A stretch of 64,000 bases of DNA from CAZSNT01 sp964607765 (GTDB lineage Bacteria > Verrucomicrobiota > Lentisphaeria > Oligosphaerales > JABHEG01), in assembly GCA_964607765.1 (NCBI GenBank), contig CAZSNT010000026.1, positions 1 through 64,000 on the forward strand. The letters are read 5' to 3'. Positions 1 to 9,221 of the stretch are shown one piece after another. The notes under the pieces are model-generated. The model saw only the letters and a program-made list of their open reading frames with translations. It did not search any database and was not told the origin of the DNA. How positions within the stretch are numbered: position 1 is the first letter of the stretch; each line of letters opens with the position of its first letter. The position numbers were made by a program, and so were the translations under genes.

Positions 1-32
1 GTACCCGGCGTACCAAACCGCCTCTCGGGCAG

Positions 33-66
33 GGGCACGGGCACGGGCACGGGCACGGGCACGGGG
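33..66. repeat. CACGGG hexanucleotide tract
   Basis: About five to six consecutive copies of the hexamer CACGGG lie 80 bases upstream of the sugar-kinase start. Nothing else is recognisable in bases 1-144 apart from the ribosome binding site AGGAGA at 132-137. The copy number of such a tract may vary between strains or be misassembled. Confidence 0.85.
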
Positions 67-144
67 CCTGCTCCACATAACTGGGCCGCACCTTTGACAC
101 ACCTCAAACAATGGCATATTGGGACAACTTCAGGAGAGTTCACA

Positions 145-1656
145 ATGAGCGTCATGGGCATCGATATCGGTACGTCGGGCTGCAAAGCGGTCGTGTTTGC
201 CGACACGGGCACACAGATCGCCAACGCGTATCGCGAATACGAGACACTCACGCCGCAGCAGGGCTGGGCCGAGCTCGACTCCGGACTGGTCATGGACTCC
301 TGCATGGCTGTCATCGCCGAGGCAGCGGCCGCGTGCGCCGACTCGGACCGTGTCCGGGCCGTCGGTGTATCGAGTCAGGGGGAGGCATTCACGGCCGTCG
401 GCGCGGATGGTGAGTACCTCAGCCGCGGCATGGTCTCGTTCGACACGCGGGCCGCCGGTATTGCAGAACGATGGAGCCGCGGGTTCGGCGCGAAAAGACT
501 CTACCGCGCCACGGGACACACGCCACACCCGATGTTCACCCTCTTCAAGCTGCTCTGGGTCAAGGAGAAACAGCCGGAGGTATGGAAGCACGCCCGGGCC
601 TTCTACTGCTTCGAGGATCTGCTGCACCACCGGCTGGGACTGGAGCCGGCCATCAGCTACCCGCTCGCCGGCCGGACCATGCTCTTCAATGTACAGACCC
701 ATCGCTGGGACGACGAGATCCTCGACGCCGTCGGGCTCGACCCCGAACGCCTGGCCAGGCCGGTGAGGTCCGGGGAAGTGGTCGGCGCCATCCCTGTCAA
801 GACGGCAACACACCTGGGGCTGGAGCCTGGGGTCATTGTCGTGGCCGGCGGACACGACCAGCCCTGTGGCGCTCTGGGCGCGGGCGTGCTCGCCTCGGGC
901 AGTGCCGTCTACGGCATGGGCACGGCCGAGTGCATCACGCCGGCATTCGAACACCCCGTGTTCAGCGACGCCCTCTTCCGCAGCAACCTGTGCACCTACG
1001 ATTTCACGGCCGAGAACATGTACACGACGGTCGCCTTTTCGCTCACAGGCGGCAATCTGCTGCGCTGGTACCGTGACGAGTGGGCGGCCGCGGAGGCGGC
1101 GGAGGCCGCACGCCGGGGCACAGACGTCTACGAAGCGATCCTCGCCTCGCTGCCGAAGGCCCCGACCGAACTGCTCGTGCTGCCGCATTTCACCCCGACC
1201 GGAACGCCTCACTTCGACACGGAATCCACCGGAGCCATTCTGGGGCTGCGCCTCACGACCACGCGCCACGAAGTGCTCAAAGCGTTGCTGGAAGGCGTCA
1301 CCTTCGAAATGAAGCTCAACGTCGACATTCTCAACAACTCAGGCATCGTCATCGAGCAGTTCCTCGCCACGGGCGGCGGTGCCAGGAGCCGCGCCCTGAC
1401 GCAGCTCAAAGCAGACGTGCTCGGCCGCCCCATCACCACAGTCGCCGTCACCGAGGCAGGCTGCCTCGGCGTGGCCATGCTCGCGCTGCAAGCGCTGTCT
1501 GGAGAGAATCTCAAAGCAATCGTGGAGCGCTGCGTCCGCCCGGATGTCGTCCTCGAACCCAATCCCGAAAACGCCGAAATCTACGCCGCCAGGTTCCAGC
1601 AATACCACAAGCTCTATCCCGCACTGCGGAACCTGCGCAGAGGCCGTCAGATGTGA
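145..1656 (+). CDS. FGGY-family carbohydrate kinase (xylulokinase-like)
   Basis: A 503-residue cytoplasmic sugar kinase that would phosphorylate a pentulose or related polyol with ATP. The N-terminal phosphate loop IDIGTSGCKAVVF lies at about residues 5-17. The catalytic-base region GGHDQPCGALGAG is in the middle, and the second nucleotide-binding segment ATGGGARSRALTQLKADVLGRPI is near residue 410. Length matches the FGGY family. I chose the ATG at 145 rather than an upstream one because AGGAGA sits 8 bases before it and the phosphate loop then falls at the expected position. Family members act on xylulose, ribulose, glycerol or gluconate. The overall pattern looks closest to XylB, but no isomerase or transporter lies nearby to fix the substrate. 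Confidence 0.87.
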   Translation: MSVMGIDIGTSGCKAVVFADTGTQIANAYREYETLTPQQGWAELDSGLVMDSCMAVIAEAAAACADSDRVRAVGVSSQGEAFTAVGADGEYLSRGMVSFDTRAAGIAERWSRGFGAKRLYRATGHTPHPMFTLFKLLWVKEKQPEVWKHARAFYCFEDLLHHRLGLEPAISYPLAGRTMLFNVQTHRWDDEILDAVGLDPERLARPVRSGEVVGAIPVKTATHLGLEPGVIVVAGGHDQPCGALGAGVLASGSAVYGMGTAECITPAFEHPVFSDALFRSNLCTYDFTAENMYTTVAFSLTGGNLLRWYRDEWAAAEAAEAARRGTDVYEAILASLPKAPTELLVLPHFTPTGTPHFDTESTGAILGLRLTTTRHEVLKALLEGVTFEMKLNVDILNNSGIVIEQFLATGGGARSRALTQLKADVLGRPITTVAVTEAGCLGVAMLALQALSGENLKAIVERCVRPDVVLEPNPENAEIYAARFQQYHKLYPALRNLRRGRQM

Positions 1657-1746
1657 GGGCGTAACCTGATGGGATTCGTGCCCCCGCCCATTGCCAAACC
1701 CGTCGACCGCCACCACATTACTCCTTTTCCCGTGGAGATTGATTGC

Positions 1747-2889
1747 ATGCTTCCTTATCTCGCCCCGTCACTCACGCGACTGTGGGGGCCGTTCCGTCTG
1801 TTCCAGTCCCACCTTGTGCTGATCGGTCTCGGCACGACCAGCGCCGCGCTGCTCACCTGGTTCCTGCTGCCGCGCTGCTGGGGACACTTGCCGACAGATC
1901 GCGGCAAGACACACGCTGCAGCAGGCAGCGCAGCCAAGGGCAAACCCACCGGCGCAGGCGTGCTCTGGGTCTGTTTCCTGATCCCCGTGCTGTTCCTTGT
2001 GCTCCCCGCTTCAATCAAGCTCTGGGAAGTCATCGGCTGCCTTGTCCTGGTCATGGTCACGGGCTATCTGGACGACGCAAGCAAGACGCCGTGGGGCGAA
2101 TGGCGCAAAGGCAGTCTCGATCTGGTGCTCTCGCTGCTCACCAGCCTGGCCTTGTGTCAGGGACAACACACCGTCATGTGGCTGCCCCTGATCAAAGGCG
2201 ACCTGATCGTGCCGCCTTCGGTCTTCATACCCCTGGCAACCGTGCTGCTCTGGCTCACAATCAACGCCACAAACTGCAGCGATGGTGTGGACGGCCTGGC
2301 CGGGTCCCTGACGCTGCTCTCGCTTTTCTACCTGGGCGGATTTCTCTACGCCATCATCGGCCACATCGAGTCCGCTCGTCACCTGCTCGTGCCGCATAAC
2401 CCGGAAGGGGCGAAGTGGAGCATCCTGATCTTCTCCGCCACCGGCGCGCTCGGCGGCTATCTCTGGCACAATGCCGAACCAAGCCGCGTGCTTATGGGCG
2501 ACGCCGGCTCACGGTTCCTCGGGCTCCTGCTCGGAGTGGCAGTCCTGGCAACAGGCAACCCGTTCATCGTCCTCGTGGTCGCGCCCGTTGTCCTGGTCAA
2601 CGGTGGAACGGGGCTCGTGAAACTCGCGCTCCTGCGCGGGTTCCGCGCACTCGGCGTGGACGTGCGGCGGCCGGATGCCGATCCCGACAACGGTGCTCAA
2701 TCCGACGCGGAACAGGGCCAGCCCACGGCGACCACCATCATCGTGCTGCTCCACAGAATCCGGTTCCCGCTCCATGACCACTGCCGGAAGAAACTCGAAT
2801 GGTCCAATGCCCAGGTGCTCCTGCGCTTCGTGCTGATCCAGGCATTCGTGGCGCCGATCCTCCTGGGACTGCTCGTCAAGGTGCGGTAA
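1747..2889 (+). CDS. MraY-like phosphoglycosyltransferase
   Basis: A 380-residue polytopic inner-membrane enzyme of the MraY/WecA superfamily, which transfers a phosphosugar from a UDP-sugar to undecaprenyl phosphate. MraY-type motifs occur in order: GKPTGAG (about residues 65-71), the Mg-binding pair in GYLDDASK (109-110), NATNCSDGVDGLAG (173-186), MGDAGSRFLG (250-259), and a C-terminal block PLHDHCRKKLEW near 341-352 followed by VLLRF. The last block corresponds to the MraY PxHHHF motif, but the middle histidine is Asp, which is unusual. It is not in a mur/dcw cluster and is followed after 15 bases by a TMTC-like gene, so it may be a paralogue for a surface glycan rather than the essential peptidoglycan enzyme. 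The ATG at 1747 fits the family length; an in-frame start at 1669 would add 26 atypical residues. Confidence 0.82.
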   Translation: MLPYLAPSLTRLWGPFRLFQSHLVLIGLGTTSAALLTWFLLPRCWGHLPTDRGKTHAAAGSAAKGKPTGAGVLWVCFLIPVLFLVLPASIKLWEVIGCLVLVMVTGYLDDASKTPWGEWRKGSLDLVLSLLTSLALCQGQHTVMWLPLIKGDLIVPPSVFIPLATVLLWLTINATNCSDGVDGLAGSLTLLSLFYLGGFLYAIIGHIESARHLLVPHNPEGAKWSILIFSATGALGGYLWHNAEPSRVLMGDAGSRFLGLLLGVAVLATGNPFIVLVVAPVVLVNGGTGLVKLALLRGFRALGVDVRRPDADPDNGAQSDAEQGQPTATTIIVLLHRIRFPLHDHCRKKLEWSNAQVLLRFVLIQAFVAPILLGLLVKVR

Positions 2890-2904
2890 AGATCGCGGCC
2901 AACC

Positions 2905-4629
2905 ATGGCAACTCGCACTCCCATCACAACCGGCCCGGGCAATGCGGCGGCCAGGATCGTCGTGTTCGCGGCGACGGCCGTGATGTTCCTGCCCGTGCTC
3001 TTCAACGACTTCGTCGCCTTCGATGACCCCACCTATATCCTCTATCCCGCGCGTGACGGGTTGCTGACATGGTCGGGCGCCAACGTCGCTCACTGGTTCC
3101 GGACCCCCGTTGTCGGCGTCTACCTGCCGTTCACCATGCTGAGCTACATGGCCGATCACAGTCTCTGGGGCCTGTCCGCGTTCGGATTCCACCTGACCAG
3201 CGTCCTGCTGCATGCCGCCTCGGGAGTCCTGCTGTTCGGCATCGCGCGACAGCTCCGCTTCTCGCGGCCCGCGGCTGTTGTCTGCGCGCTCCTGGTCACA
3301 CTGCATCCCATGCGCGTCGAGTCGGTCGCCTGGGCGTCCGAGCGTAAAGACGTGCTCTGCTTCTTCTTCGCGACGGCGAGTGTCGCCGCTTTCCTGACGC
3401 CGCGCTGGCGCAATGCCCGAGCCTTCTGGTGGAGCGTGCCCCTGTTCATCTGCGCCATGCTGGCAAAACCCATGGCTGTGCCCCTCCCCTTCGTGCTGCT
3501 GGTCTACGCACACTACCGCGGCCGCACGTTTCTCGTGCGCCGAGCGCCCGCACTGGCCGTCATGGCCGCCGTCAGCGTCGTGTTCGTCCCGGTAACCGTG
3601 ATCTGCCAGAACCGGTTCGGCGGCATCGCGGTGGATGTGCCGATTTACCACGCCCTGCCCCTCGCCGCGTACAACGCTCTGAAGTACATCGCCAGATTCT
3701 TCCTGCCTGGGAAGCTCTGCCCGCTGTATGCCCGACAAATGCTCGACGCGGCGTTCTGGGCCCGGCTGGTGCTGGGCGCGGCCGCAGCGGCGACCGCCCT
3801 CGTCGCCGCCAACGTCAGATATCCGCGCCTGGTCAGACGCCGGCTCCTGCCGCTGGCGGCAGCCTACCTGCTCGTGCTGGCGCCCGTATCTGGTCTCGTC
3901 CCCCTTGGTATGATCGACTTCGCGGACCGCTACAGCTATTTCCCTCACGTGCCGCTGACCATCGCGATCGCCACCGTGGTATGCCGGAGCCGGCATCCAC
4001 GCGCCCGCGCCATCCTGCGCCTGGCCTGCGCGGCCGTGCTGGCAGGATGGGCCGGCATGACCGCGCTCACCGTTCCGGTGTGGCGAAACACCGATACGCT
4101 CTGGGGGAGCACTCTCAGACAGAGCGCAGGCGAGCGCAGGCGTGTCCACCCCGCCGCCTACACACACTACGCCCGCTACAAACTCGCTATCCGAGACGAC
4201 CCCGCCGCAGCTCTCGCCATCATTGAGCAAGCCCGACAGCGGGGGCTCCGCACCTTCGACTCCCTGTTCATAGAAGCGCGCTGCCTGCAGCGCCTGGGAC
4301 GCGCGGACCAGGCCGCACTGTTCTACCGGGAGAACGCGCGACCACCACTCGCCGGCAGAGAGAAGCAACTGTTCCTGCGCGAAGCCGGCGAGTGCTTCCT
4401 CACCGTCGGCGACCTGGACGCCGCCCGACAGGTCGCCACCGACCTGGAGAAGCAGGCCCTGGATGCCAAGGGCCATTTTCTGCTCGGAAGACTCGCTTAC
4501 CTGGAAGGCCGAGCCGACGACGCGGACCGCCACTTTGCCCAGGCACAGTCACTCTCGTCCCACCCGCCCACAATGGCCGAACGCGTGCGTGTGTGGCTCG
4601 AGAACGCACAGCCAACAGACCAACCCTGA
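2905..4629 (+). CDS. TMTC-like membrane protein with degenerate TPR tail (copy 1)
   Basis: A 574-residue protein with about 11 predicted membrane segments and a soluble C-terminal tail. It carries the two signatures shared with the other TMTC-like genes here: an acidic loop after the first membrane helix (FDDPTYI, about residue 39) and LHPMRVESVAWASERKDVL near residue 135. The tail (about 410-570) has weak TPR-like helical pairs. Eukaryotic TMTC proteins are GT-C O-mannosyltransferases. The bacterial relatives are uncharacterised, so lipid-linked sugar transfer at the periplasmic face is an inference. It begins 15 bases after the MraY-like gene with no clear Shine-Dalgarno, suggesting co-transcription. 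This is the shortest TPR tail of the four copies. Confidence 0.75.
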   Translation: MATRTPITTGPGNAAARIVVFAATAVMFLPVLFNDFVAFDDPTYILYPARDGLLTWSGANVAHWFRTPVVGVYLPFTMLSYMADHSLWGLSAFGFHLTSVLLHAASGVLLFGIARQLRFSRPAAVVCALLVTLHPMRVESVAWASERKDVLCFFFATASVAAFLTPRWRNARAFWWSVPLFICAMLAKPMAVPLPFVLLVYAHYRGRTFLVRRAPALAVMAAVSVVFVPVTVICQNRFGGIAVDVPIYHALPLAAYNALKYIARFFLPGKLCPLYARQMLDAAFWARLVLGAAAAATALVAANVRYPRLVRRRLLPLAAAYLLVLAPVSGLVPLGMIDFADRYSYFPHVPLTIAIATVVCRSRHPRARAILRLACAAVLAGWAGMTALTVPVWRNTDTLWGSTLRQSAGERRRVHPAAYTHYARYKLAIRDDPAAALAIIEQARQRGLRTFDSLFIEARCLQRLGRADQAALFYRENARPPLAGREKQLFLREAGECFLTVGDLDAARQVATDLEKQALDAKGHFLLGRLAYLEGRADDADRHFAQAQSLSSHPPTMAERVRVWLENAQPTDQP

Positions 4630-4694
4630 ACCCCGGACAGCCGCGACATGACGGGCTGCCCGTAGTGCCTCGCAACGTGTGGAACAGAGCGGGG

Positions 4695-4732
4695 TAGGCC
4701 GGGTTATGTCAACGGGCACATAACCCGGCCTA
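4695..4732 (+). terminator. Perfect 15-bp inverted repeat, probable terminator
   Basis: TAGGCCGGGTTATGT at 4695-4709 and its exact reverse complement at 4718-4732 enclose an 8-base loop. It lies 65 bases after the TMTC-like stop and 140 bases before the next start. There is no T-tract, so it may act as a factor-dependent terminator or be a repetitive palindrome. The rest of 4630-4871 holds nothing recognisable except the AAGGGG ribosome binding site of the next gene. Confidence 0.55.
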
Positions 4733-4871
4733 TCCGCCGCACAAGACTGGCCATGTCTGCCGTGCACGGCCTCTTGCCCTGTGCACGTTGCCGCAGTACA
4801 GTCAAGCGAGGGCGCTGGCAAAGCGGGGCCGGCCGGATTGACCGTACTGGGAATGGAAAGGGGACACCGTT

Positions 4872-5579
4872 ATGCACAGACCGTATCACCTGATCGCAGC
4901 CTGCCTGGTCGTTTCACTGACAAGCGCTGTCGGCGCCCAGACACCGGACGCTGAAGAAGCCGCAGCTGTTGCCGCAAACGAACGAGTGCGGCGCGAACAC
5001 ACCGAAGCAATGGCTGCCAAAGCTGCTGCGGCCGGTCTCAAGAGTTGGGAAGCCAGCCAGTACCGCAAGGCGTTGGGGCACCTTGGGAAGGCGCTTGCGA
5101 CGCTGCAGACCATCCCGGGCGACGCCCCGCGTGTCAAGGCCAAAATGAAGATGCTGCAGGCGGGCCGCCACATCCTGCATGTGGAACACGCCTATGCGCT
5201 TGCCGGAGCAGCGGCCGCCGGAAAGGACGCCCTGGTCTGGGATGCAGCCGTGGAGCAGCTGCGCCTGGCGATGGAAACCGACAAAACGCAGCGGGTGCAG
5301 TTGAGCAAGGGCATCAGGCGCTGCAGACAGTTCCTCGAAGCGGCCGAACATGGACACCCCCGGCCAGCCGCCGCGCCGAACACGGGCCCGGGCGACGACG
5401 CCAGAACCCTCATGAAGAAGGGAAAAGTCCTCCTGGACCAGGAGCAGTACGATCAGGCGCGCAACCTGCTGGTCCAGTCATTGACGCGCGAACCGGCAAA
5501 CGAACGCGCCCTGCGCTGGCTCCGCAGGACGAACGAAGCCTGGCGCGCCGAAGCCGCGAAAGCCCTGGATGCGCTGTGA
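4872..5579 (+). CDS. Exported TPR-like protein of unknown function
   Basis: A 235-residue protein with a clear N-terminal signal peptide (MHRPYHLIAACLVVSLTSAVGAQ, cleavage after about residue 23), followed by an alanine-rich, mostly helical region. Residues 40-100 and 175-235 look like TPR helix pairs: for example, the C-terminal segment around LLDQEQYDQARNLLVQSL has the A/Y/A spacing of a TPR. AAGGGG sits 9 bases before the ATG. No catalytic motif is visible. A scaffold or assembly-factor role in the envelope is the most that can be inferred. Confidence 0.6.
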   Translation: MHRPYHLIAACLVVSLTSAVGAQTPDAEEAAAVAANERVRREHTEAMAAKAAAAGLKSWEASQYRKALGHLGKALATLQTIPGDAPRVKAKMKMLQAGRHILHVEHAYALAGAAAAGKDALVWDAAVEQLRLAMETDKTQRVQLSKGIRRCRQFLEAAEHGHPRPAAAPNTGPGDDARTLMKKGKVLLDQEQYDQARNLLVQSLTREPANERALRWLRRTNEAWRAEAAKALDAL

Positions 5580-5722
5580 CAACGCACGCCAGTGCCGGCG
5601 CGTGTTGAAAAACACCGGATGCGGAACGTCTCAGCAGACAGACGGATCGCCTCCCGACCTGGGATCGGCGGCCCGCTCGTGACACCGCGCCACGGCAACA
5701 ACTCACAGAGGGAGCCTTTGTC

Positions 5723-6526
5723 ATGTTCAGGAACGCCTTGACGCGCACTATCCTCTGCGCCCTTGTCTCTGCCGCTGTCTCTGCGCAACAACCTGCTGAG
5801 TCCGCCGGCGGGCCAACTGCGGACCTCGCACCGGAGCCGATCCGGTTCGAGATGGAGTTCGACGACGGATCCCAAGTCACGGGAATTCCATCCACATCCC
5901 TGATCGAACTCCACGCCGACGGCGTGATCCACGAAATGCCGCTCGACGTCATCTCAACCATCGCGTTCCACGACGACCATGAGACAGCCACTGTCACGCC
6001 GTGGCAAGGCGACCCCGTAACCGGGGTCATCGACTTCGGCAAGATGCAGGTTGAGACCGCCCTCGGCACGCTCCCGGTACCAGCCGTCCGCGCGAAGACG
6101 ATTCGGCTGAGCCTGGGCGGGATCAGCCTGAAGAAGAAGCCCTGGAGCTACGTCGAAGGGAACCGTCATTTCGAGGGCGCAGTGCGCAGCAAAGCCCCGC
6201 ACCGAATCCTCGGAAGGAACTACGCCCCCACCGAGTTCATTTCAGCGCACGCCAGCGGACGCCTCGAATACAGGTTCGACGAACCCGTGACAGAGTTTGC
6301 CGCAACCATCGCGCTCTACGACAGTTACGGCGGCACCAAGGGAAACGTCGTCTTCAAAGTGGCAACGGAGCGAGCCGTGGTCTACCAGAGCCCCGGCATC
6401 CGGCACTTCCGCAAGAAGCACGTCTACGTCTCGTTCGAACCAACCAAGCGCCTGGTCCTCATCACCGACTCAAACGGTGCAATCGACGAAGATTGGGCCG
6501 TGTGGCTGCACCCCGAGGTCCGGTGA
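5723..6526 (+). CDS. Exported NPCBM/NEW2-type carbohydrate-binding protein
   Basis: A 267-residue protein with a signal peptide (about residues 1-21, ending near AAVSAQQ). The N-terminal half contains beta-rich segments on the pattern 'DDGSQVTGIP..LIELHADG', which resembles short modules found next to FecR-like or surface proteins. The C-terminal half (about 165-265) matches the NPCBM/NEW2 layout: an S-x-H-A start, a Y-x-F-D strand, the 'ATIALYDSYGG..GNVVFKV' core, and a terminal DEDWAVW strand. NPCBM domains bind carbohydrates. A GAGGGAG ribosome binding site precedes the ATG. It ends 29 bases from the convergent gene ending at 6556. Confidence 0.7.
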   Translation: MFRNALTRTILCALVSAAVSAQQPAESAGGPTADLAPEPIRFEMEFDDGSQVTGIPSTSLIELHADGVIHEMPLDVISTIAFHDDHETATVTPWQGDPVTGVIDFGKMQVETALGTLPVPAVRAKTIRLSLGGISLKKKPWSYVEGNRHFEGAVRSKAPHRILGRNYAPTEFISAHASGRLEYRFDEPVTEFAATIALYDSYGGTKGNVVFKVATERAVVYQSPGIRHFRKKHVYVSFEPTKRLVLITDSNGAIDEDWAVWLHPEVR

Positions 6527-6555
6527 GGAACGCGGCTGTCAACGCGCCGTGGGGC

Positions 6556-7254
6556 TCATCTGCCCGAGTTGACCGCTCCCAGTTCCTTGTCTGTCACCTT
6601 CTTGACCATCTTCTCCATGCGTCCGTCCAGAACGGGGTCGGCGCCATGGATCAGGCTCCCGGGGTAGCCGGCGTCCGAAAGGGCTTTCTGGAAACCGGGC
6701 TGCTGCTGGGCCGTGAGCACGACCGTCGACAGCTTCTCGCCGAGGACGCGGACCATGGCCTTCTCGTCGGCCAGGATCTCCTGGATGCGCTGCGCGGCCA
6801 GCTTCCTGAGATTGCTCATGAGCTGCGGGTTCAGCTTGCCGCGCATCTGCGCCTTCATATTCCTCCGCCTCGCTTCCAGTTCCCTGGCACTGGGCGGACC
6901 GGCGCGGCGGGCCTTGCGGTCGGCCATTGTCTTCCTCGCGTTGGCAGCCATCATCCCCGGCTTCATGATGGTGGGCACCAACCCGTTCATCTTCGTGTGT
7001 GTGGTCCTGAAGATCTCCCCTTCACGCTTGGCCTTGAACGCCTTGACAGTCGCTTCCCAGCCCTCCTCACTCATCACTGCCTCAGCCCTGCTCTGCTGTT
7101 GCTCCGTCAGCTCGAGGCCCTCGAGCAATGGCTGAACGACAGCCCTGAGCACTGCGAGCGACGGTGGGTCGGCCGCCCTATTCCCCCCCGCCAAACCCGG
7201 CACGGACGCCAACAGGCACACGGTCAGACCAGCACTCAGGTGTTTGCGAAGCAT
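6556..7254 (-). CDS. Exported protein with one copy of a novel ~165-residue domain
   Basis: A 232-residue protein with a signal peptide (about residues 1-22). The rest is charged and helical. Residues 47-196 align by eye with both C-terminal repeats of the FecR protein at 9238-11160: a leading LELTEQQQ/FELTDDLQ, a basic helix ending in V-x(2)-x-MxP, and then R-(K)-A-G-G/R-A-G-P-P-S. I do not recognise a named family. It is the last gene of the sigma/FecR cluster, 31 bases after the methyltransferase-like gene, with a strong GGAGG ribosome binding site. It is probably a secreted partner or paralogue of the FecR output domain. A Spy/CpxP-like helical stress protein is an alternative, but I see no LTxxQ repeat pair. 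Confidence 0.6.
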   Translation of the reverse strand: MLRKHLSAGLTVCLLASVPGLAGGNRAADPPSLAVLRAVVQPLLEGLELTEQQQSRAEAVMSEEGWEATVKAFKAKREGEIFRTTHTKMNGLVPTIMKPGMMAANARKTMADRKARRAGPPSARELEARRRNMKAQMRGKLNPQLMSNLRKLAAQRIQEILADEKAMVRVLGEKLSTVVLTAQQQPGFQKALSDAGYPGSLIHGADPVLDGRMEKMVKKVTDKELGAVNSGR

Positions 7255-7285
7255 TGTCTGTCCTCCATCTTACTCTTGATCCGAA

Positions 7286-9163
7286 CTACAACCCACTGAG
7301 GAAAAACTCCCATCTCTCTTCCAGATCGCGGCGCGGTCCCACAATGCTGATCTGGTGCACGGAATCCGCGGGGGGCGCGATCGCAAAATCCAGGTCGGCG
7401 ATGAACGCGCCCTGTATACTCCTGGCGTCCCGACGCGCCGCATCGAACAGTGCGTGATAGTCGAGGCCGGGCTCGACGCGAACCAGCATGACGAAAACAC
7501 TCACCTGCGGCCTGGTGCCGGTGCTGCGCCACTGTCCGTCTCCCGTGGCTTCGTATCTGACGTGGTGCTCACGATACCAATTCGGGCCGGGACGCGGGAA
7601 CGCCACCGGCACGATCTCTGCACCCGCACCGGACCGTCTGAGCCGGTCACGGAAGGCCGGCGATGCCGCCAGCCGATCGCGGATGTCCAGGGCAAACAGG
7701 TTCTGCGCGGCGGCCGCGCCGGTGTGGCGGTGCAGACGTTCGGGATCGATGCGTGTGCGCAGGATCGGCGCCTGCACAAGGACGAGTTCCGTGTCGGACG
7801 CCGGCTGCGCGACGGGCTTCGACGGTTGCTCACGCGGCTTCGTCAGCAGATCTTCGCGCTCCGCAAGCTGCCCGACCAGATGATCCCAACGTTCCTCGCC
7901 CATCTCTTGCGGCAGCAAGGCGCCCGGACGCCCCAGTGTGTTGGGACCTTTCACCACGATGTCGTCCGCATCGGGTTTTGAGAGATCAATCCAGACCATG
8001 GCAGCCTGCCGGATGCGACGTTTGGACTTGTCAGACAGAGCATCGGCGATCTCTGCGCCATCCGCCAGTTCGCAGCGCATGACCATGATGCGTGCACGGT
8101 CCGGACCGTCCGGGGCCGGCTCGGGGCCGCGCCGTTTCCCGTCCTCGGGCAGGAATCGCTTCCCGACAGCATCGTCAGTCTCGGCCGGGGTATACGGGGC
8201 ACAGAACAGGATCGCCACCTCGCGCGAGGGCTCGTCGAGAAACTCCAGGAACCCGGCGAGCGCTTCGGAGTCGAGCGACCGACTCAGCACGGCTTCGGCG
8301 AACCCGGGCGCGGCCGCGTTCCGCCACGGGCCGCGGACAACCAGCACCCGGTCAGACGCCACGTAGGGTACTCCCGCAGTCCGCCCCTCCCGCAGCTCGA
8401 GCGACGGCAAGGCGGCGCCGCCCTGCCGACCTCCCAACTGTACGGTTGCTGTCACGAATGGCACAGTGCGAGCGCGCTCGCGCATGGCCGATATGAGCCA
8501 CATCAGGGAGAACGCCAGCAGGAGGGTCAGCGCGAACGCGGCGGCTACGGCCAGCGGCCGCGGCATCGCGGGTCTCGGCAGCCCGGCCAGGAGACGCGCT
8601 ACAAGCGTGTCGCCCGGGATGCAGAAGGCTGTGCGACGCCGGTAGTCCTCATACTGCTCGCCGAACAGCGCGACGCACTTGCGCTCCTCGCTCTTGGCGA
8701 GGAAGTAGTAGAGGAACATCATCACGAAGAAGGCCAAGAACATGATCGCGCGGCCCCAGGCGAGGAGGAGCCCGAGGCCGAACAGCGTGAGAGCCGTGTA
8801 CTGCGGATGCCGCACAAACGCGTACAGCCCGCCGGTAACCATGCCTCTGCGCAGCAGCTTAGCCGTGTAGATCTGCCCCGCGCCGACCAGAAAGACAAGG
8901 AACCCCAACACGACCAGGACAGGGCCGGTCATGCCCAGCGTCAGAACAGGAAACACAAAATGTGTGAGCCAGGCTGTGTGCGGGTCCCGCGCGAGGCTCT
9001 GGATCTGCAGCCCCGACCCGTAGAGGAACCCGGCAAACGGCAGCAGCATCCAGATGGGCTCGAGGATGACGAAGAAACCCAGCACTTTCAGCAGCAGTTG
9101 TCCCGCTGTCGCGAGTTTGCCCGTGCCCTGCTTCGTGGCGGTTGTGTCTTTGTCTGTTGCCAT
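7286..9163 (-). CDS. Isoprenylcysteine/phospholipid methyltransferase-like membrane protein with a long C-terminal extension
   Basis: A 625-residue protein. The N-terminal ~200 residues have four or five membrane segments and the hallmark of the ICMT/PEMT-like methyltransferases: GGLYAFVRHPQYTAL (about 112-125) and the downstream EERKCVALFGEQYEDYRRR (159-177). These enzymes use S-adenosylmethionine at the membrane. A further membrane helix at about 204-226 anchors a ~390-residue soluble region with no motif I recognise. That region lacks repeats and ends in a beta-strand-rich part. Most family members have only ~150-250 residues, so the extension is unusual. I chose the ATG at 9163 (GAGGGC 8 bases upstream) over 9208, which would overlap the TGAACAC repeat region. 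It is the third gene of the sigma/FecR cluster. Confidence 0.6.
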   Translation of the reverse strand: MATDKDTTATKQGTGKLATAGQLLLKVLGFFVILEPIWMLLPFAGFLYGSGLQIQSLARDPHTAWLTHFVFPVLTLGMTGPVLVVLGFLVFLVGAGQIYTAKLLRRGMVTGGLYAFVRHPQYTALTLFGLGLLLAWGRAIMFLAFFVMMFLYYFLAKSEERKCVALFGEQYEDYRRRTAFCIPGDTLVARLLAGLPRPAMPRPLAVAAAFALTLLLAFSLMWLISAMRERARTVPFVTATVQLGGRQGGAALPSLELREGRTAGVPYVASDRVLVVRGPWRNAAAPGFAEAVLSRSLDSEALAGFLEFLDEPSREVAILFCAPYTPAETDDAVGKRFLPEDGKRRGPEPAPDGPDRARIMVMRCELADGAEIADALSDKSKRRIRQAAMVWIDLSKPDADDIVVKGPNTLGRPGALLPQEMGEERWDHLVGQLAEREDLLTKPREQPSKPVAQPASDTELVLVQAPILRTRIDPERLHRHTGAAAAQNLFALDIRDRLAASPAFRDRLRRSGAGAEIVPVAFPRPGPNWYREHHVRYEATGDGQWRSTGTRPQVSVFVMLVRVEPGLDYHALFDAARRDARSIQGAFIADLDFAIAPPADSVHQISIVGPRRDLEERWEFFLSGL

Positions 9164-9221
9164 GTCTGCCCTCGCGCTTTCAGAACGCAGTGCTATCGGA
9201 TCAACCACGTTGGAAGGGGAC

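Noticed and set aside
2509..4533. 674-residue minus-strand open frame
   Set aside because: Antisense of the MraY-like and TMTC-like genes, which have clear motifs. High GC produces long stop-free opposite frames.
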